Source: Riptortus pedestris
Lineage: Eukaryota > Arthropoda > Insecta > Hemiptera > Alydidae
Direction of reading: 5' to 3'
DNA length: 64,000 bases
NCBI GenBank assembly: GCA_019009955.1
Contig: JADPXZ010000007.1
Span: forward strand, 585,001 to 649,000
Position numbers and translations under genes: made by a program. This document shows positions 52,182-62,144 of the stretch, piece by piece. Under the pieces are notes generated by a model that saw only the letters and a list, made by a program, of their open reading frames with translations, did no database searches and was not told where the DNA came from. Position 1 is the first letter of the stretch. Every line of letters starts with the position of its first letter.

Positions 52182-53040
52182 TAGCTCAGATACCCGGCTT
52201 CGCCCGGGAATTCATTTGAGGCTGGATGGCGATTGTATTTTTTGGCAAGGCTTTACTTTGCACAATATTTTGACATTTACCCGTCCCAGTGTTTAGGGTT
52301 AATACCCGTCGTTGCTGTGGATTTGTTAATAATAAAATTAATTTTTTATGTAAGACTTCACTGTCCTCCATATTGTCATATTTCCCGTTTCCTGTGCATT
52401 ATGCATAGACTTAAATTATTAAGGACAAAATATTATAATAATATATTATAATTAGAATTAATTATTCCAGGTGAGGCACCTGGTAGTTCATATTGAAAAG
52501 AATTGTTGAGCAAATTTCTCTAAATAACAATATAAACAACTTTTGATGTGTGCATATTTGCCGAAACCCCAATAGGAAACGAAATATCACTACTTTTAAT
52601 TTCAGGCCTCCCTTATAACCCCCACTCCTGCCCGTCCCTAGAAATGTTAGTATGGCTTATTATAAGGAATGCGTTAGTGCTAATACACATACTGAGTTTT
52701 ATTTATTTCGGTTGGGTCTTTTGTCCCAAATAAAATTGTTTACTTCCGCTATAGGTTTTAGCGTATATCTCGTTTATAATTCAGTATACGAAAAAAGTGT
52801 ATATAACAAAAGTCACTCTAAATAACAAAATAAACAACTTTTGTTATGTTCACATTTGCCGAAAAACCAATAGGAAACGAAATATCGCTATTTTTAATTT
52901 CTGGCATCCCTTATAACCCCCACTCCTGCCCGTCCCTAGCAATGTTGGTATGGCTTGTTATAATGAAAGCGTTAGTGCTAATACATATACCGAGTTTTAT
53001 TTATTTCGGTTGGGTCTTTTGTCCCAAATAAATGTTCTCC
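52181..53040 (+). repeat. P-family repeat, forward, lacking its end
   Basis: Head ACTAGCTCAGATACCCGGCT + TCGCCCGGG, head module, then two units. It breaks off at CCCAAATAAATG and is followed by a fragment resembling the R190 right end and the Tigger element. Confidence 0.75.
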
Positions 53041-53055
53041 AAATATTTTAATATA

Positions 53056-53981
53056 CAGTAGACTCCCTCTCGTCCGGCTCCCTCGGGACCGGACCCTCGG
53101 CCGGATCCAGAATGGCCGGACTAACCGACTTATCGTCTACTCGCCCAAAAAAAGATGTTTTCATCATAGTACATATGTACATACTTACATATATTTACAT
53201 ACTACATACATATGTTTCATCATCTTCGTGGTTATGATAAATTCAAGGATGGTGGCAAATAAGCACAATAAATATGTATGTAACATTAACATTTATTTTT
53301 TGAAGCATACAAATCATTTAATAAAGAAATCAAGAATATGTACATACATATGTATGTAAATAAGAAACTTTAAATGAAATCAGTAATTTTTTTCTGAACT
53401 TTTTTGGATAAAGTTTTTTTAAAAGCTAAATCACACCATTTCTTAATGAACATAATGTCCACGGCCGTTGCCTCTGTTTGCTGTTCGATGTACCTCGCAG
53501 CTATTTCCAGTGCAGCTCTGCCTTCTGCGTGGGTCAATTTTTCCTCCTCTTCTTCTTTCTCCTTTTCTTCCTCTCTTTCACGTTCTTGAAAAACTGCCTT
53601 TACTGCCTGAAGGATCTCATCATCACCTAAGATTTCATTTTCAGGTTCCTCATCTTCGCCTGCAATCCACGCAATGACGTCTTCTTCTTCGAGATCATCA
53701 GAGTGAGGAAGGCATTTCAAATCTTTTAAGAATGATAAGTTGTTAGGCTCATTTGGTTTAGGGTTGTCGTCTCTATTGTTACAATTTCCAACAATTTATT
53801 CCACATTTGGCCATGCTTTTCTCCAAGACTTTACAAAGTTGTAGAAGGAATTTCATCATAAGCTTTAGCAACCATGTAGATGACGTGTCGGGTCCTGAAG
53901 GGTGGGTGACATGCATGTCAGAGGCCGGCCGGATCATCCGGCGGCCGGACCATCCAAGGCCGGACGAGAGGGAGTCTACTG
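53056..53981 (-). mobile_element. pogo/Tigger-type DNA transposon, internally deleted, 926 bp
   Basis: Perfect terminal inverted repeats of at least 23 bp start CAGTAGACTCCCTCTCGTCC and are flanked by TA on both sides, the target duplication of pogo/Tigger elements. Subterminal GCCGG-rich palindromes lie at both ends. Only the C-terminal end of a transposase is inside, on the minus strand. Confidence 0.88.
53370..53720 (-). pseudogene. pogo/Tigger transposase C-terminal remnant
   Basis: 116 codons: an acidic segment (LEEEDVIAWIAGEDEEPENE), then DDEILQAVKAVFQERE, a Glu-rich coiled stretch, and AALEIAARYIEQQTEAT.. DIMFIKKWCDLAFKK, a pattern typical of the region after the DDE catalytic core in Tigger/jerky-type transposases. 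It ends VQKKITDFI. QKKITDFI resembles a PCNA-interacting (PIP) box, a feature known in pogo transposase, but has Ile at the last aromatic position. The DNA-binding and DDE domains are deleted, so it is inactive. Confidence 0.75.
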
Positions 53982-53983
53982 TA

Positions 53984-54570
53984 TATAGTGTAGTTGTGTG
54001 TATGTGAGTGAACTGTTCCTAAACGGCTGGAGCGATTTGAATGAATTGTATGCGTTTGGGTGACGCCGTGGATGGTTTAGATTCACAAATCAGCCCGAGG
54101 CAGATGGAGCAGGAGTGGCGCTACCAACGGACGACTCAAATTAAATATAGCCATATTTCGTTTGTTATTGTTTCTTCGGCAAATATGCACAGGATAAAAG
54201 TTGTTTATTTTTTTATTTAGAGTAACTTTTGTTATATTCACTTTTGTCGTATAACAAAGTATAAACGAGATATACACTAAAACATTACAGCGAGAGCCAA
54301 CAACTTTACTGGGCACTAACGATTGAACCGAACTAAACAAAACTCTATATGTAAATTAGCATTAATTCTTCCACGATTATAAGCTATATTACATTTTTTA
54401 GGTTCGAACGGGAGTGGCGGTTATAACGGAGGCCTGAATAAAAAACTCGCGATATTTCATTTTCTATTTGTTTTTGGAGAAATGTGCACATAACAAATGT
54501 TGTTTTTTGTGTTATTAAAAGTAGCTTTTGTTTTAAACATAATATTATTAAATTTAATATCCTAATCACT
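53984..54570 (-). repeat. N-family repeat, inverted
   Basis: Begins TATAGTGTAGTTGTGTGTAT, carries GGCTGGAGCGATTTGAATGA and GGGTGACGCCGTGGATGGTT, and ends AAACATAATATTATTAAATT. Confidence 0.78.
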
Positions 54571-54599
54571 TGAAATATATATATATATATATATATATT

Positions 54600-55312
54600 A
54601 TTGTCTGTTACCTCTCTAGCAGTCGCAATTATTGTTTAATCATTACCCAACTCGATATTTAGCCGTTTTATGTTAAAAGAAAAATCAAGTTCGTTAATAG
54701 CTGAAATCGGACCAGGTGGGGGGAGGGGGTTTAGTGGCGGAGAATTTAGAAAAATTGTATATAACCAATCTTATTGCAAATTAAATTTACTATAAATATT
54801 GTTATATACATTTATTCTCTATCTTGAATATTAGCCGAGATATTTGCATTTTTAACAGCATTATTCCAAGCTTAAATACCAAATATTGTTTTCAAGAGAC
54901 CTTTATTATACGAGATACATGCAAATATGTTCTTGGACTACTAGAATTTGATCGATTGAGGTAGAAATTATTCTGACTCATTACAAATTACAGTACTAGA
55001 TATAGTAAATAGTTTGCAATAAAATTAATGTGTTATATTCTGATATATTTCAGTAATTGTTTTTCTTTCCGGCCTATCTATATATTCAGCGCAGCTAAGT
55101 TGGATGAGCTGTTTGTTTACAATTCAGCCGCTTTCTGTTGTAGAGATTATTAACTTGTAAATTGCCCGAAATATTTCTCATTAGCATCATGTATTTATTC
55201 GCTGTAATATTGCTGCGGTGGTGTTGAGTGTTTAGCAGGATGCAGATTTATCTATTGTTCAAACTTCACGCTGGGAAATATGCTTAGTTTACGCAGCCGC
55301 TGCGTCGTCGGC
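54600..55312 (+). repeat. K-family repeat, copy 3
   Basis: From TTGTCTGTTACCTCTCTAGC through AACCAATCTTATTGCAAATT to AATATGCTTAGTTTACGCAG + CCGCTGCGTCG. It ends just upstream of exon A. Confidence 0.72.
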
Positions 55313-55410
55313 TTTTTAATTTAGCGATTTGTATCTCTCTCTAGAGTTTATTTATCTATTAGTATAAAATATCTCTATTAGCCTTAATATTATGTCTGTT
55401 TAAATTGCAG

Positions 55411-55485
55411 TTTGGTTGCCACGCAGAACAAGGAGAGAGAATACAGGAAGAGGAAGAAATGAATACTCCAGCTGAAGGAATGCAG
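55411..55485 (+). CDS. Candidate exon A of the locus 2 ankyrin gene
   Basis: The acceptor TTTAAATTGCAG and donor CAG|GTAAAG bound 75 nt (25 codons, phase 0) encoding [20 protein letters not shown] + AEGMQ. The acceptor side is conserved at 37,241. Phase 0 on both sides matches the cassette exons that follow. The upstream start exon was not found. Support is splice signals, an open frame and synteny only. Confidence 0.45.
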
Positions 55486-55488
55486 GTA

Positions 55489-55617
<129 letters not shown>

Positions 55618-55678
55618 CTCCCTTCACCCCCCCCCCTCATTATTGCCTATTCTAAAATGCCTATATTCTGCCCGGCAG

Positions 55679-55738
55679 GTTGGAGAAGGGTGCCCGGGGA
55701 CCAGTGCAGTGCATAGCCATACTCCTGCTGAGCATGAG
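55679..55738 (+). CDS. Candidate cassette exon 1 (60 nt, phase 0)
   Basis: Encodes VGEGCPGTSAVHSHTPAEHE between a good acceptor and donor. The length is a multiple of three, so inclusion or skipping would keep frame. The TPAE motif recurs in exon A. Its opening GTTGGAGA is shared with the ankyrin exon at 58,729. Confidence 0.42.
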
Positions 55739-55842
55739 GTAACATTTTGATAATACTCTCTCTCTTTCCCCCTTCCTTCCTCCACCCTCTCCCTCCTCCC
55801 TCATTATTGCCTATTCTAAAATGCCTATATTCTGCCCGGCAG

Positions 55843-55902
55843 GTTGGAGAAGGGTGCCCGGGGACCAGTGCAGTGCATAGCCATACTCCTGCTGAGCATG
55901 AG
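55843..55902 (+). CDS. Candidate cassette exon 2 (60 nt, phase 0)
   Basis: Identical in sequence to cassette exon 1, with the same splice signals. This implies a very recent duplication or gene conversion. Confidence 0.42.
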
Positions 55903-56590
55903 GTAACATTTTGATAATACTCTCTCTCTTTCCCCCTTCCTTCCTCCACCCCTCTCCCTACCCCCTCATTATTTCCTATTCTAAAATGCCTATATTCTGC
56001 CCGGCAGCTTGGAGAAGGGTGCCTATCGGGGGACCAGTGCAGTGCATAGCCATACTCCAGCTGACGGCATGAGGTAACATCTTGGTAATACTCTCTATCT
56101 TTCCCCCTCGTCCGTTCCTCCACGCCTCTCCCTCCTCCCTCTTTATTGCCCTATTCTAAAATGGCTATATTCCCCCCGGCAGGTTGGAGAAGGGCTGCCC
56201 GGGGACCCAGTGCAGTGCATAGCTCATACTCAGAACTGGCATTACTAAGGTAACATCTGCTGATAAACTCTAGCTCTTTCCCCTTACTCTACTCCACCCT
56301 CATCCCTCTCCCTCATTATTGCCTATTCTAAAATGACTATATTCTGCCGGCAGGTTGGAGAAGGGTGCCCGGGGACCTGTTGCAGTGATAGCTTATACTC
56401 CTTGCGGAGCATGTGGTAACATTTTGATAATACTCTCTCTCTTTCCCCCCTTTCCTTCCTCAAACCATCCTCCCCTCTCCTCCCTCATTATGTCCTATTC
56501 TAAAATGCCTATATTCAGCCGGCAGGTTGGAGAAGGGTGCCGGGGACCAGTGCTGTGCATAGCCATTACTCACCTGCTGTAGATGAGGGT

Positions 56591-56829
56591 AATCATCCTG
56601 ACTATATGTACTTCCTCCCTCTTGAATGACTCATCCATATTATCGCTAGTGAACATTGTTGATCTATATTGCTTATTAAGGGCCAAACCCCCTATCTCCG
56701 ACGTCATAGTGCCTCCGTACGATACGACGCCCTACTGGCAGAGTTATGAATGGGGCAAATCCTCCGCCCCCGACGTCCCCCCTCCGACACCCACGGTCCC
56801 GCTGGATTAAGCGCATGCTGGGAGGGGAA
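56591..56829 (+). other. Unassigned sequence with a 76-codon frame
   Basis: An open frame 56,583-56,810 ends AKPPISDVIVPPYDTTPYWQ, SYEWGKSSAPDVPPPTPTVP and a stop after LD. It is not recognised and overlaps the last cassette. It might be an exon end or chance. Confidence 0.25.
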
Positions 56830-58480
56830 TTCCCTTAGTATAACTTTCCGATCGATCAATAGTATTCTAAGGAGTTCGAACTAGCAGAGTTTATTGCCCC
56901 TATTTGTAGGGGCCATGCCTCCACGCCGCGGCATCATTAAAAGCCCGTAAAGGTACCTCACGGGGATCGATTCATGGATAATTTGTTGGGGGGGTGGTTG
57001 GCTAGAGATACGGGGCGATGAGCCGTTACTAAAGTAGGCCGTCTCCCGCTCTCGCCCTCCCCCCCCTGACCCCAACACTGCGATATAACGCCGCTGAGTA
57101 CGCCTGTCCTCGTTACGGGCAAGTTTCTAAGGTGACCCCATCCGGTCGCACGCTCCGGGGGATCATTAGACGCCCGCTGGGGATTAGAAGTAAACGTGGC
57201 AGATGAGATCGAACGCAGCGATTGGACTAGCAGAAGGGCCGAGTCCTCTGCACCCCCCCCCCCCTCATTAACGCGCTTTAGTTATCCTCTCGAACTGTGC
57301 TCATTTTGTCTCTAAGGGCCATCCTCCCCCCCCCCCACATTAACGCCGCTAGTACCTCCTCGAACGGCCTTACTAAGGACCGTCCTCCCCCCCCCCTCAA
57401 TAACGCCGCTAGTACCTCCTAGGAACGGCCCTACTAATGGCCATCCTCCCCACTCCTCAATAACGCCGCTAGTACCTCCTAGGAACGGCCCTACTAAGGG
57501 CCATCCTCCCCACTCCTCAATAACGCCGCTAGTACCTCCTAGGAACGGCCCTACTAAGGGCCATCCTCTCCCTCCCACCTCATTGTACGCGCTAACGTAC
57601 CTAACTGTGCGTCTTTATTGTGAACAATGGCACTTACTTAAGTTCGCTGAGATCCAGTGGACACCTCCGATCTTCATCGGCCCGCACAGTGGCCTATGTA
57701 TGATAGTTACGCTTGTTATCCATCTGATCACTACTGTATAGCTGGGCGGGCCAGACGAGTTGAGAGTTATTGGGCTTGGCTTCCCCTCTTTCCCCTACGT
57801 ATAATGGCACGTCAATCCGTATTGAAGATGTATAAGTGACCTGCCTCGTTCGGCCCCCCCCCACCCCCGTACTTGCTTCGTTCGTTAATGTAGGACTGAG
57901 AGGGGTCTTCCTCCACGGCCCGAGCTGGGCAAGGTGGTTTGATTAACTGCGCCTGGCTGCTTGAGACGTGAGCCTCTCTGAATGCCGGCGATTACTTATG
58001 GTGCCATTCCCTCCCTTTATCCCCCCCCCGCCCTCATATTTAACCCGGATAGGACATGCTCATAAGTTCACCTCGCCCTCCATACGAATAGCGAAGACTA
58101 CTTGCACTTAAAGAGGACCATGTCCGCCCCCTCTCCTACTCATTAACGAAGCTAGTTAGTACCTCCTCGACGCATTACCTAAGGGCCATCCTCCCCCCCA
58201 CACCCCCCCCCTCCCCATCTTAACGCACACCCCCAGTCCCCCCCCCCACCACGCCACAGCCCCCCCGCTCTAGTACCTCCTCGAACGGCACTACTAAGGG
58301 CCATCCCCCCCCCAATAACTCTGCTAGTACCTCCTAGAACGGAATTACTAAGGGCCATCCTTCCCCTCATCTTTAACGCGATAGTCCTACTTAGAAGGCA
58401 TTTACTAAGGGCCATCCTCCCCCCCTCATTAACTCTGCTAAGTACCTCATCGAACGGCCTACTAAGGCGGACCATCCTCA
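56830..58480 (+). repeat. About 60-bp tandem array, strongly uneven quality
   Basis: The clear unit at 57,340-57,580 is TAACGCCGCTAGTACCTCCT + (C/A)GGAACGGC.., CTACTAAGGGCCATCCTCCC. Units at 58,140-58,480 are similar, whereas 56,830-57,300 and 57,590-58,130 contain only noisy echoes. No gene is supported. Confidence 0.7.
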
Positions 58481-58484
58481 CCCC

Positions 58485-58680
58485 CCTCCCACGCTCTCTT
58501 ACCCCCTTCCAGACTCCCTCCCTACCTCCCACACTTTCCTACCATCTACCAATCTCCTACCAGACTGTCTCCCTTCCTCCCACCCCCTCCCAGAATTTCT
58601 CCCTACCTCCCACCCCCTCCCAGACTGTCTCCCTTCCTCCCACCCCCTCCCAGAATTTCTCCCTACCTCCCACCGCCTCC
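58485..58680 (+). repeat. Short block of the 30-bp minisatellite family
   Basis: CCTACCTCCCACCCCCTCCC + AGA(C/A)T.. units, the counterpart of 41,100-42,330 in locus 1. Confidence 0.8.
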
Positions 58681-58728
58681 TGCAAAAGTAACTTTTTCTT
58701 TATTAACTCACTTTTTATCTTCCACCAG

Positions 58729-59756
58729 GTTGGAGATACTCCGCTCCACATTGCAGCTAGAACAGGCGACTGTTCTCTCGTCGCGTTGCTCGTTTCAGTT
58801 GGGTGGCCAGGATCAATGCAGCCTGAATATCAAGGGCAAAACCAAAAAGAGATGGTACAAGAAAACAGCACTCCATATTGCAGCATCCAGGGGCTTCGGG
58901 GATATTGCACAACTTACTCCTGGAACAGGAGGATACTAACCTATGTTGCTCTTCGTTACGTTGGTCAATGCTTATGGATAAGGGTGTAATAGGGACTCCC
59001 TTTCACTTGGCAGCAGAGGGAGGCCACCTGACATTATAAGCTCAGCTCCTGCTGGCTAGGGTAGCTGATGTCAACAATAGGAATGGGTCTACTCCCCTCC
59101 ACTCTGCAGCAATGGGAGGCCACCTGCCTTTAGCTCAGCTCCTGCTGGATAGGGGAGCTGATATCGACTATAGAGATAGGAATAGGCGTACACCCCTCCA
59201 CTCTGCAGCAATGGGAGGCCACCTGCCTGTAGCTCAGCTCCTGGTGGATAGAGGAGCTGGTATCAACTCTAGGGATGAGGATGAGTCTACTCCCCTCCAC
59301 CGTGCAGCAGAGGGAGGCCACCTGGCTGTAGCTCAGCTCCTGCTGGATAGGGGAGCTGCCGTCAACTCTAAGAATAGGAAAATGTATACTGCCCTCCTCT
59401 GGGCAGCAGAGGGAGGCCACCTGCCTATAGCTCAGCTCCTGCTGGATAGGGGAGCTGATATCAACTCTTCAAATAGTAAAGCGTATACTCCCCTCCACCG
59501 AGCAGCAGAGGGTGGCCACCTGTCTTTAGCTCAGCTCCTGCTGGATAGGGGAGCTGATATCAACTCTAGGAATAGGAATAAGTATACTCCACTCCACTGT
59601 GCAGCAGAGGGAGGCCACCTGTCTTTAGTTCAGCTCCTGCTGGATAGGGGAGCTGATATCAACTCTAGGAAAAAAGATGGGGGTACTCCCCTCCACCGTG
59701 CAGCAGTGAAAGGCCACCTGCCTGTAGTTCAGCTCCTGCTGGAGAGGGGAGCTGAT
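58729..59756 (+). CDS. Ankyrin-repeat protein, locus 2 (partial, cut by probable gap)
   Basis: The acceptor TTCCACCAG opens GTTGGAGATACTCCGCTCCA (VGDTPLHIAARTGDCSLVAL, frame then disturbed). From about 59,090 an intact frame holds seven ankyrin repeats of 33 residues, such as TPLHRAAEGGHLSLAQLLLD + RGADIN. The last intact codons are LLLERGAD at 59,756, where the C15A array starts in mid-repeat. Upstream units (58,730-59,090) have frameshifts. Unit spacing is 99 bp and consensus residues TPLH and GADIN are kept. The poly-Pro extension of the frame is not real. The C-terminus is missing from this piece. Confidence 0.75.
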
Positions 59757-60256
59757 CCCCCCCCCCCCACCCCCCCCCCCCCCCACCCCCCCCCCCCCCC
59801 ACCCCCCCCCCCCCCCACCCCCCCCCCCCCCCACCCCCCCCCCCCCCCACCCCCCCCCCCCCCCACCCCCCCCCCCCCCCACCCCCCCCCCCCCCCACCC
59901 CCCCCCCCCCCCACCCCCCCCCCCCCCCACCCCCCCCCCCCCCCACCCCCCCCCCCCCCCACCCCCCCCCCCCCCCACCCCCCCCCCCCCCCACCCCCCC
60001 CCCCCCCCACCCCCCCCCCCCCCCACCCCCCCCCCCCCCCACCCCCCCCCCCCCCCACCCCCCCCCCCCCCCACCCCCCCCCCCCCCCACCCCCCCCCCC
60101 CCCCACCCCCCCCCCCCCCCACCCCCCCCCCCCCCCACCCCCCCCCCCCCCCACCCCCCCCCCCCCCCACCCCCCCCCCCCCCCACCCCCCCCCCCCCCC
60201 ACCCCCCCCCCCCCCCACCCCCCCCCCCCCCCACCCCCCCCCCCCCCCACCCCCCA
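59757..60256. repeat. C15A array 2, likely a rendered scaffold gap
   Basis: 31 A bases at exactly 16-bp spacing; 499 bp of array, 500 with the last A, the same as array 1. It joins the middle of an ankyrin codon to the middle of an MS minisatellite. Confidence 0.8.
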
Positions 60257-60970
60257 TTCCCTGTCTAGTAGAATGCTGGCTATAAACTACTAAATGTTTA
60301 GTTCCCTATCTAGTAAGACATTAGCTGCATTCTACTTGTTTCCCGTCTCTAGTCCGCTCGCTATGCAATAAACTACCTAACCCTCTTTTGTTCCTTGTCT
60401 AATAGGCTGCTTTCTTTAAACTACTTTAGTTTTCGTTCCCTGTCTAGTAGACGGTTCACTATGAACTACTACATAGCTCGTTCCCTGTCTAGTAACCAGT
60501 ATTCCCTGTCTAAACTACTTGTTCCCCGCTGCTTCCAGAGAATACAATTCAATTACTGAATGCATAAAGGACATAAATCAAGTTACTGATAACTCAATAT
60601 GACGTAAATATTTTATTACTATTTATTACTAACTATTATATGTGCGAGTGAGATATTTGCTACCTCGCTGGAAGTGAGATAGCTGTATTCAGATTGTCTG
60701 TTCCTAGTCGCCAATTTCTAATGCTCCAAGCGTAGATATACCAGGTCTTAGTTCTGTCTGTCTCACTCACATCATAAATACTGTAAGTACAACTAATCTT
60801 CTTCCTTTTCTAATATATATATTCCTCTCTCTCAGTCTCCCTCGCATATTCTATATACAATTCCTAATTGTTTTTATTTTCTTTCTAATAATAAATACGT
60901 CTGCATTTATAATGCTAGTGAAGCTGTAAATCTAGAAGCCCATGTTGGAATATCTCCTTCAATTTAATAA
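60257..60970 (+). repeat. MS element, partial copy (end of minisatellite and right module)
   Basis: Matches 50,080-50,795 with small indels (GTGCGAGTGAGATATTTGCT, GCTCCAAGCGTAGATATACC, CATGTTGGAATATCTCC). Confidence 0.78.
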
Positions 60971-61552
60971 TCTTATGTTTAACACAAAAGCTACTTTTAA
61001 TAACACAAAAAACTACATTTGTTATGTGCACTATGCCTAAAAAACAAATAGCAATAATGAATACGTCACCAATATTTTATTGCTAGAGCCTCCTTTATAA
61101 CCGCCACTCCCTTCGAACCTAAACAATTTAATATAGCTTATAATCGTGGAAGAATTAATTCAATTCACATATAGAGTTTCGTTAGTTCGGTTGAGTCTTT
61201 TGTGCCCAAATAAAATTGTCCTTCCCAGCTTTAAAAGTTTTAGTGTATATCTCGTTTATTACTTTGTTATACGACAAAAGTGAATATAACAAAAGTTACT
61301 CTAAACAAACAAAATTTAACAACTTTATTCATGTGCATATTTGCCGAACAAAACCATAGTAAGGCGAAATATGGGCTATATTTAAATTTAGATCCCGTCC
61401 GTTGGTAGCGCCACTCCTACCTCCATCTGCCTTGGGCTGATTTGGTGAATCTAAACCATCCACGGCGTCACCCAAACGCATACAATTCATTCAAATCGCT
61501 CCAGCCGTTTAGGAACAGTTCACTCACATACACACAACTACACTAGAATTAT
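60970..61552 (+). repeat. N-family repeat, forward
   Basis: Matches 21,863-22,450, ending CACACAACTACACTAGAATT. Small indels are present (GAATACGTCACCAATATTTT). Confidence 0.72.
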
Positions 61553-61559
61553 ATATAGA

Positions 61560-61735
61560 AAGATATATATTAAAATATTTGCAGAACATACTTTTAATAC
61601 AATTATTAGGTTGAATACTTATTACAGCTGATACAAATTCTATACTTAAAATATTTATGGATATTTAATAATTCTTTTCCCTTTTTCTTTTTAAGACTAA
61701 TGATCTTCTCTTTATTGTTAATTCTTTATTTTTTT
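61560..61735 (-). repeat. R190 dispersed repeat, inverted copy
   Basis: TATTTATGGATATTTAATAA and AAGACTAATGATCTTCTCTT are the inverse of the 51,910 copy. Confidence 0.72.
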
Positions 61736-61839
61736 TTGCGAAATTTCACGATAACTTTTCTTTTTTTAATTTTTCTTTCACATTTAACTTTTATTATATG
61801 CATTTTGCCATATACGGAAGTATAAATGGTAACTATGAC

Positions 61840-62140
61840 AATATATATATAAACAAGATATACACTAAAAAATTAAAGCGGGAGCCGACAATTTTATTGT
61901 GCACAAAAGACTCTCCCGAACTTAACAAAACTCTATATGTAAATTAGCATTAATTCTCCCACGATTATAAGCTATATTAAATTGTTTAGGTTCGAACGGG
62001 AGTGGCGGTTATAACGGAGGCCTGAATAAAAAATTGGCGATATTTCATTTTCTATTTGTTTTTAGGCAAACGTGCACATAACAAAAGTTGTTTTTTGTGT
62101 TATTAAAAGTAGCTTTTGCTTTAAACATAATATTATTAAA
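61840..62140 (-). repeat. N-family repeat, inverted partial
   Basis: CACGATTATAAGCTATATTA, GGTTATAACGGAGGCCTGAA and AAACATAATATTATTAAATT. The join to the inverted MS right module (GAAGGAGATATTCCAACATG) mirrors the MS-N join at 50,795 and 60,970. Confidence 0.72.
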
Positions 62141-62144
62141 TTGA

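Larger units (their letters stand above)
55640..56590 (+). repeat. Tandem array of six exon-like cassettes, about 164-bp period
   Basis: Each unit has an intron end (TATTGCCTATTCTAAAATGC, TATATTCTGCCCGGCAG), an exon-like block beginning GTTGGAGAAGGGTGCCCGGG, a donor GAG|GTAACAT and a CT-rich stretch. Exon blocks: 55,679-55,738 and 55,843-55,902 (both exactly 60 nt, frame VGEGCPGTSAVHSHTPAEHE), then 56,008-56,073, 56,183-56,249, 56,354-56,415 and 56,526-56,588 (62-67 nt). The later copies carry small indels. Confidence 0.8.

Noticed and set aside
59112..60293. A 393-codon ORF joining ankyrin repeats to Pro/Thr/His repeats
   Set aside because: The Pro-rich part is translation of the C15A array, which is probably gap filler. 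Only the ankyrin part to 59,756 was kept.
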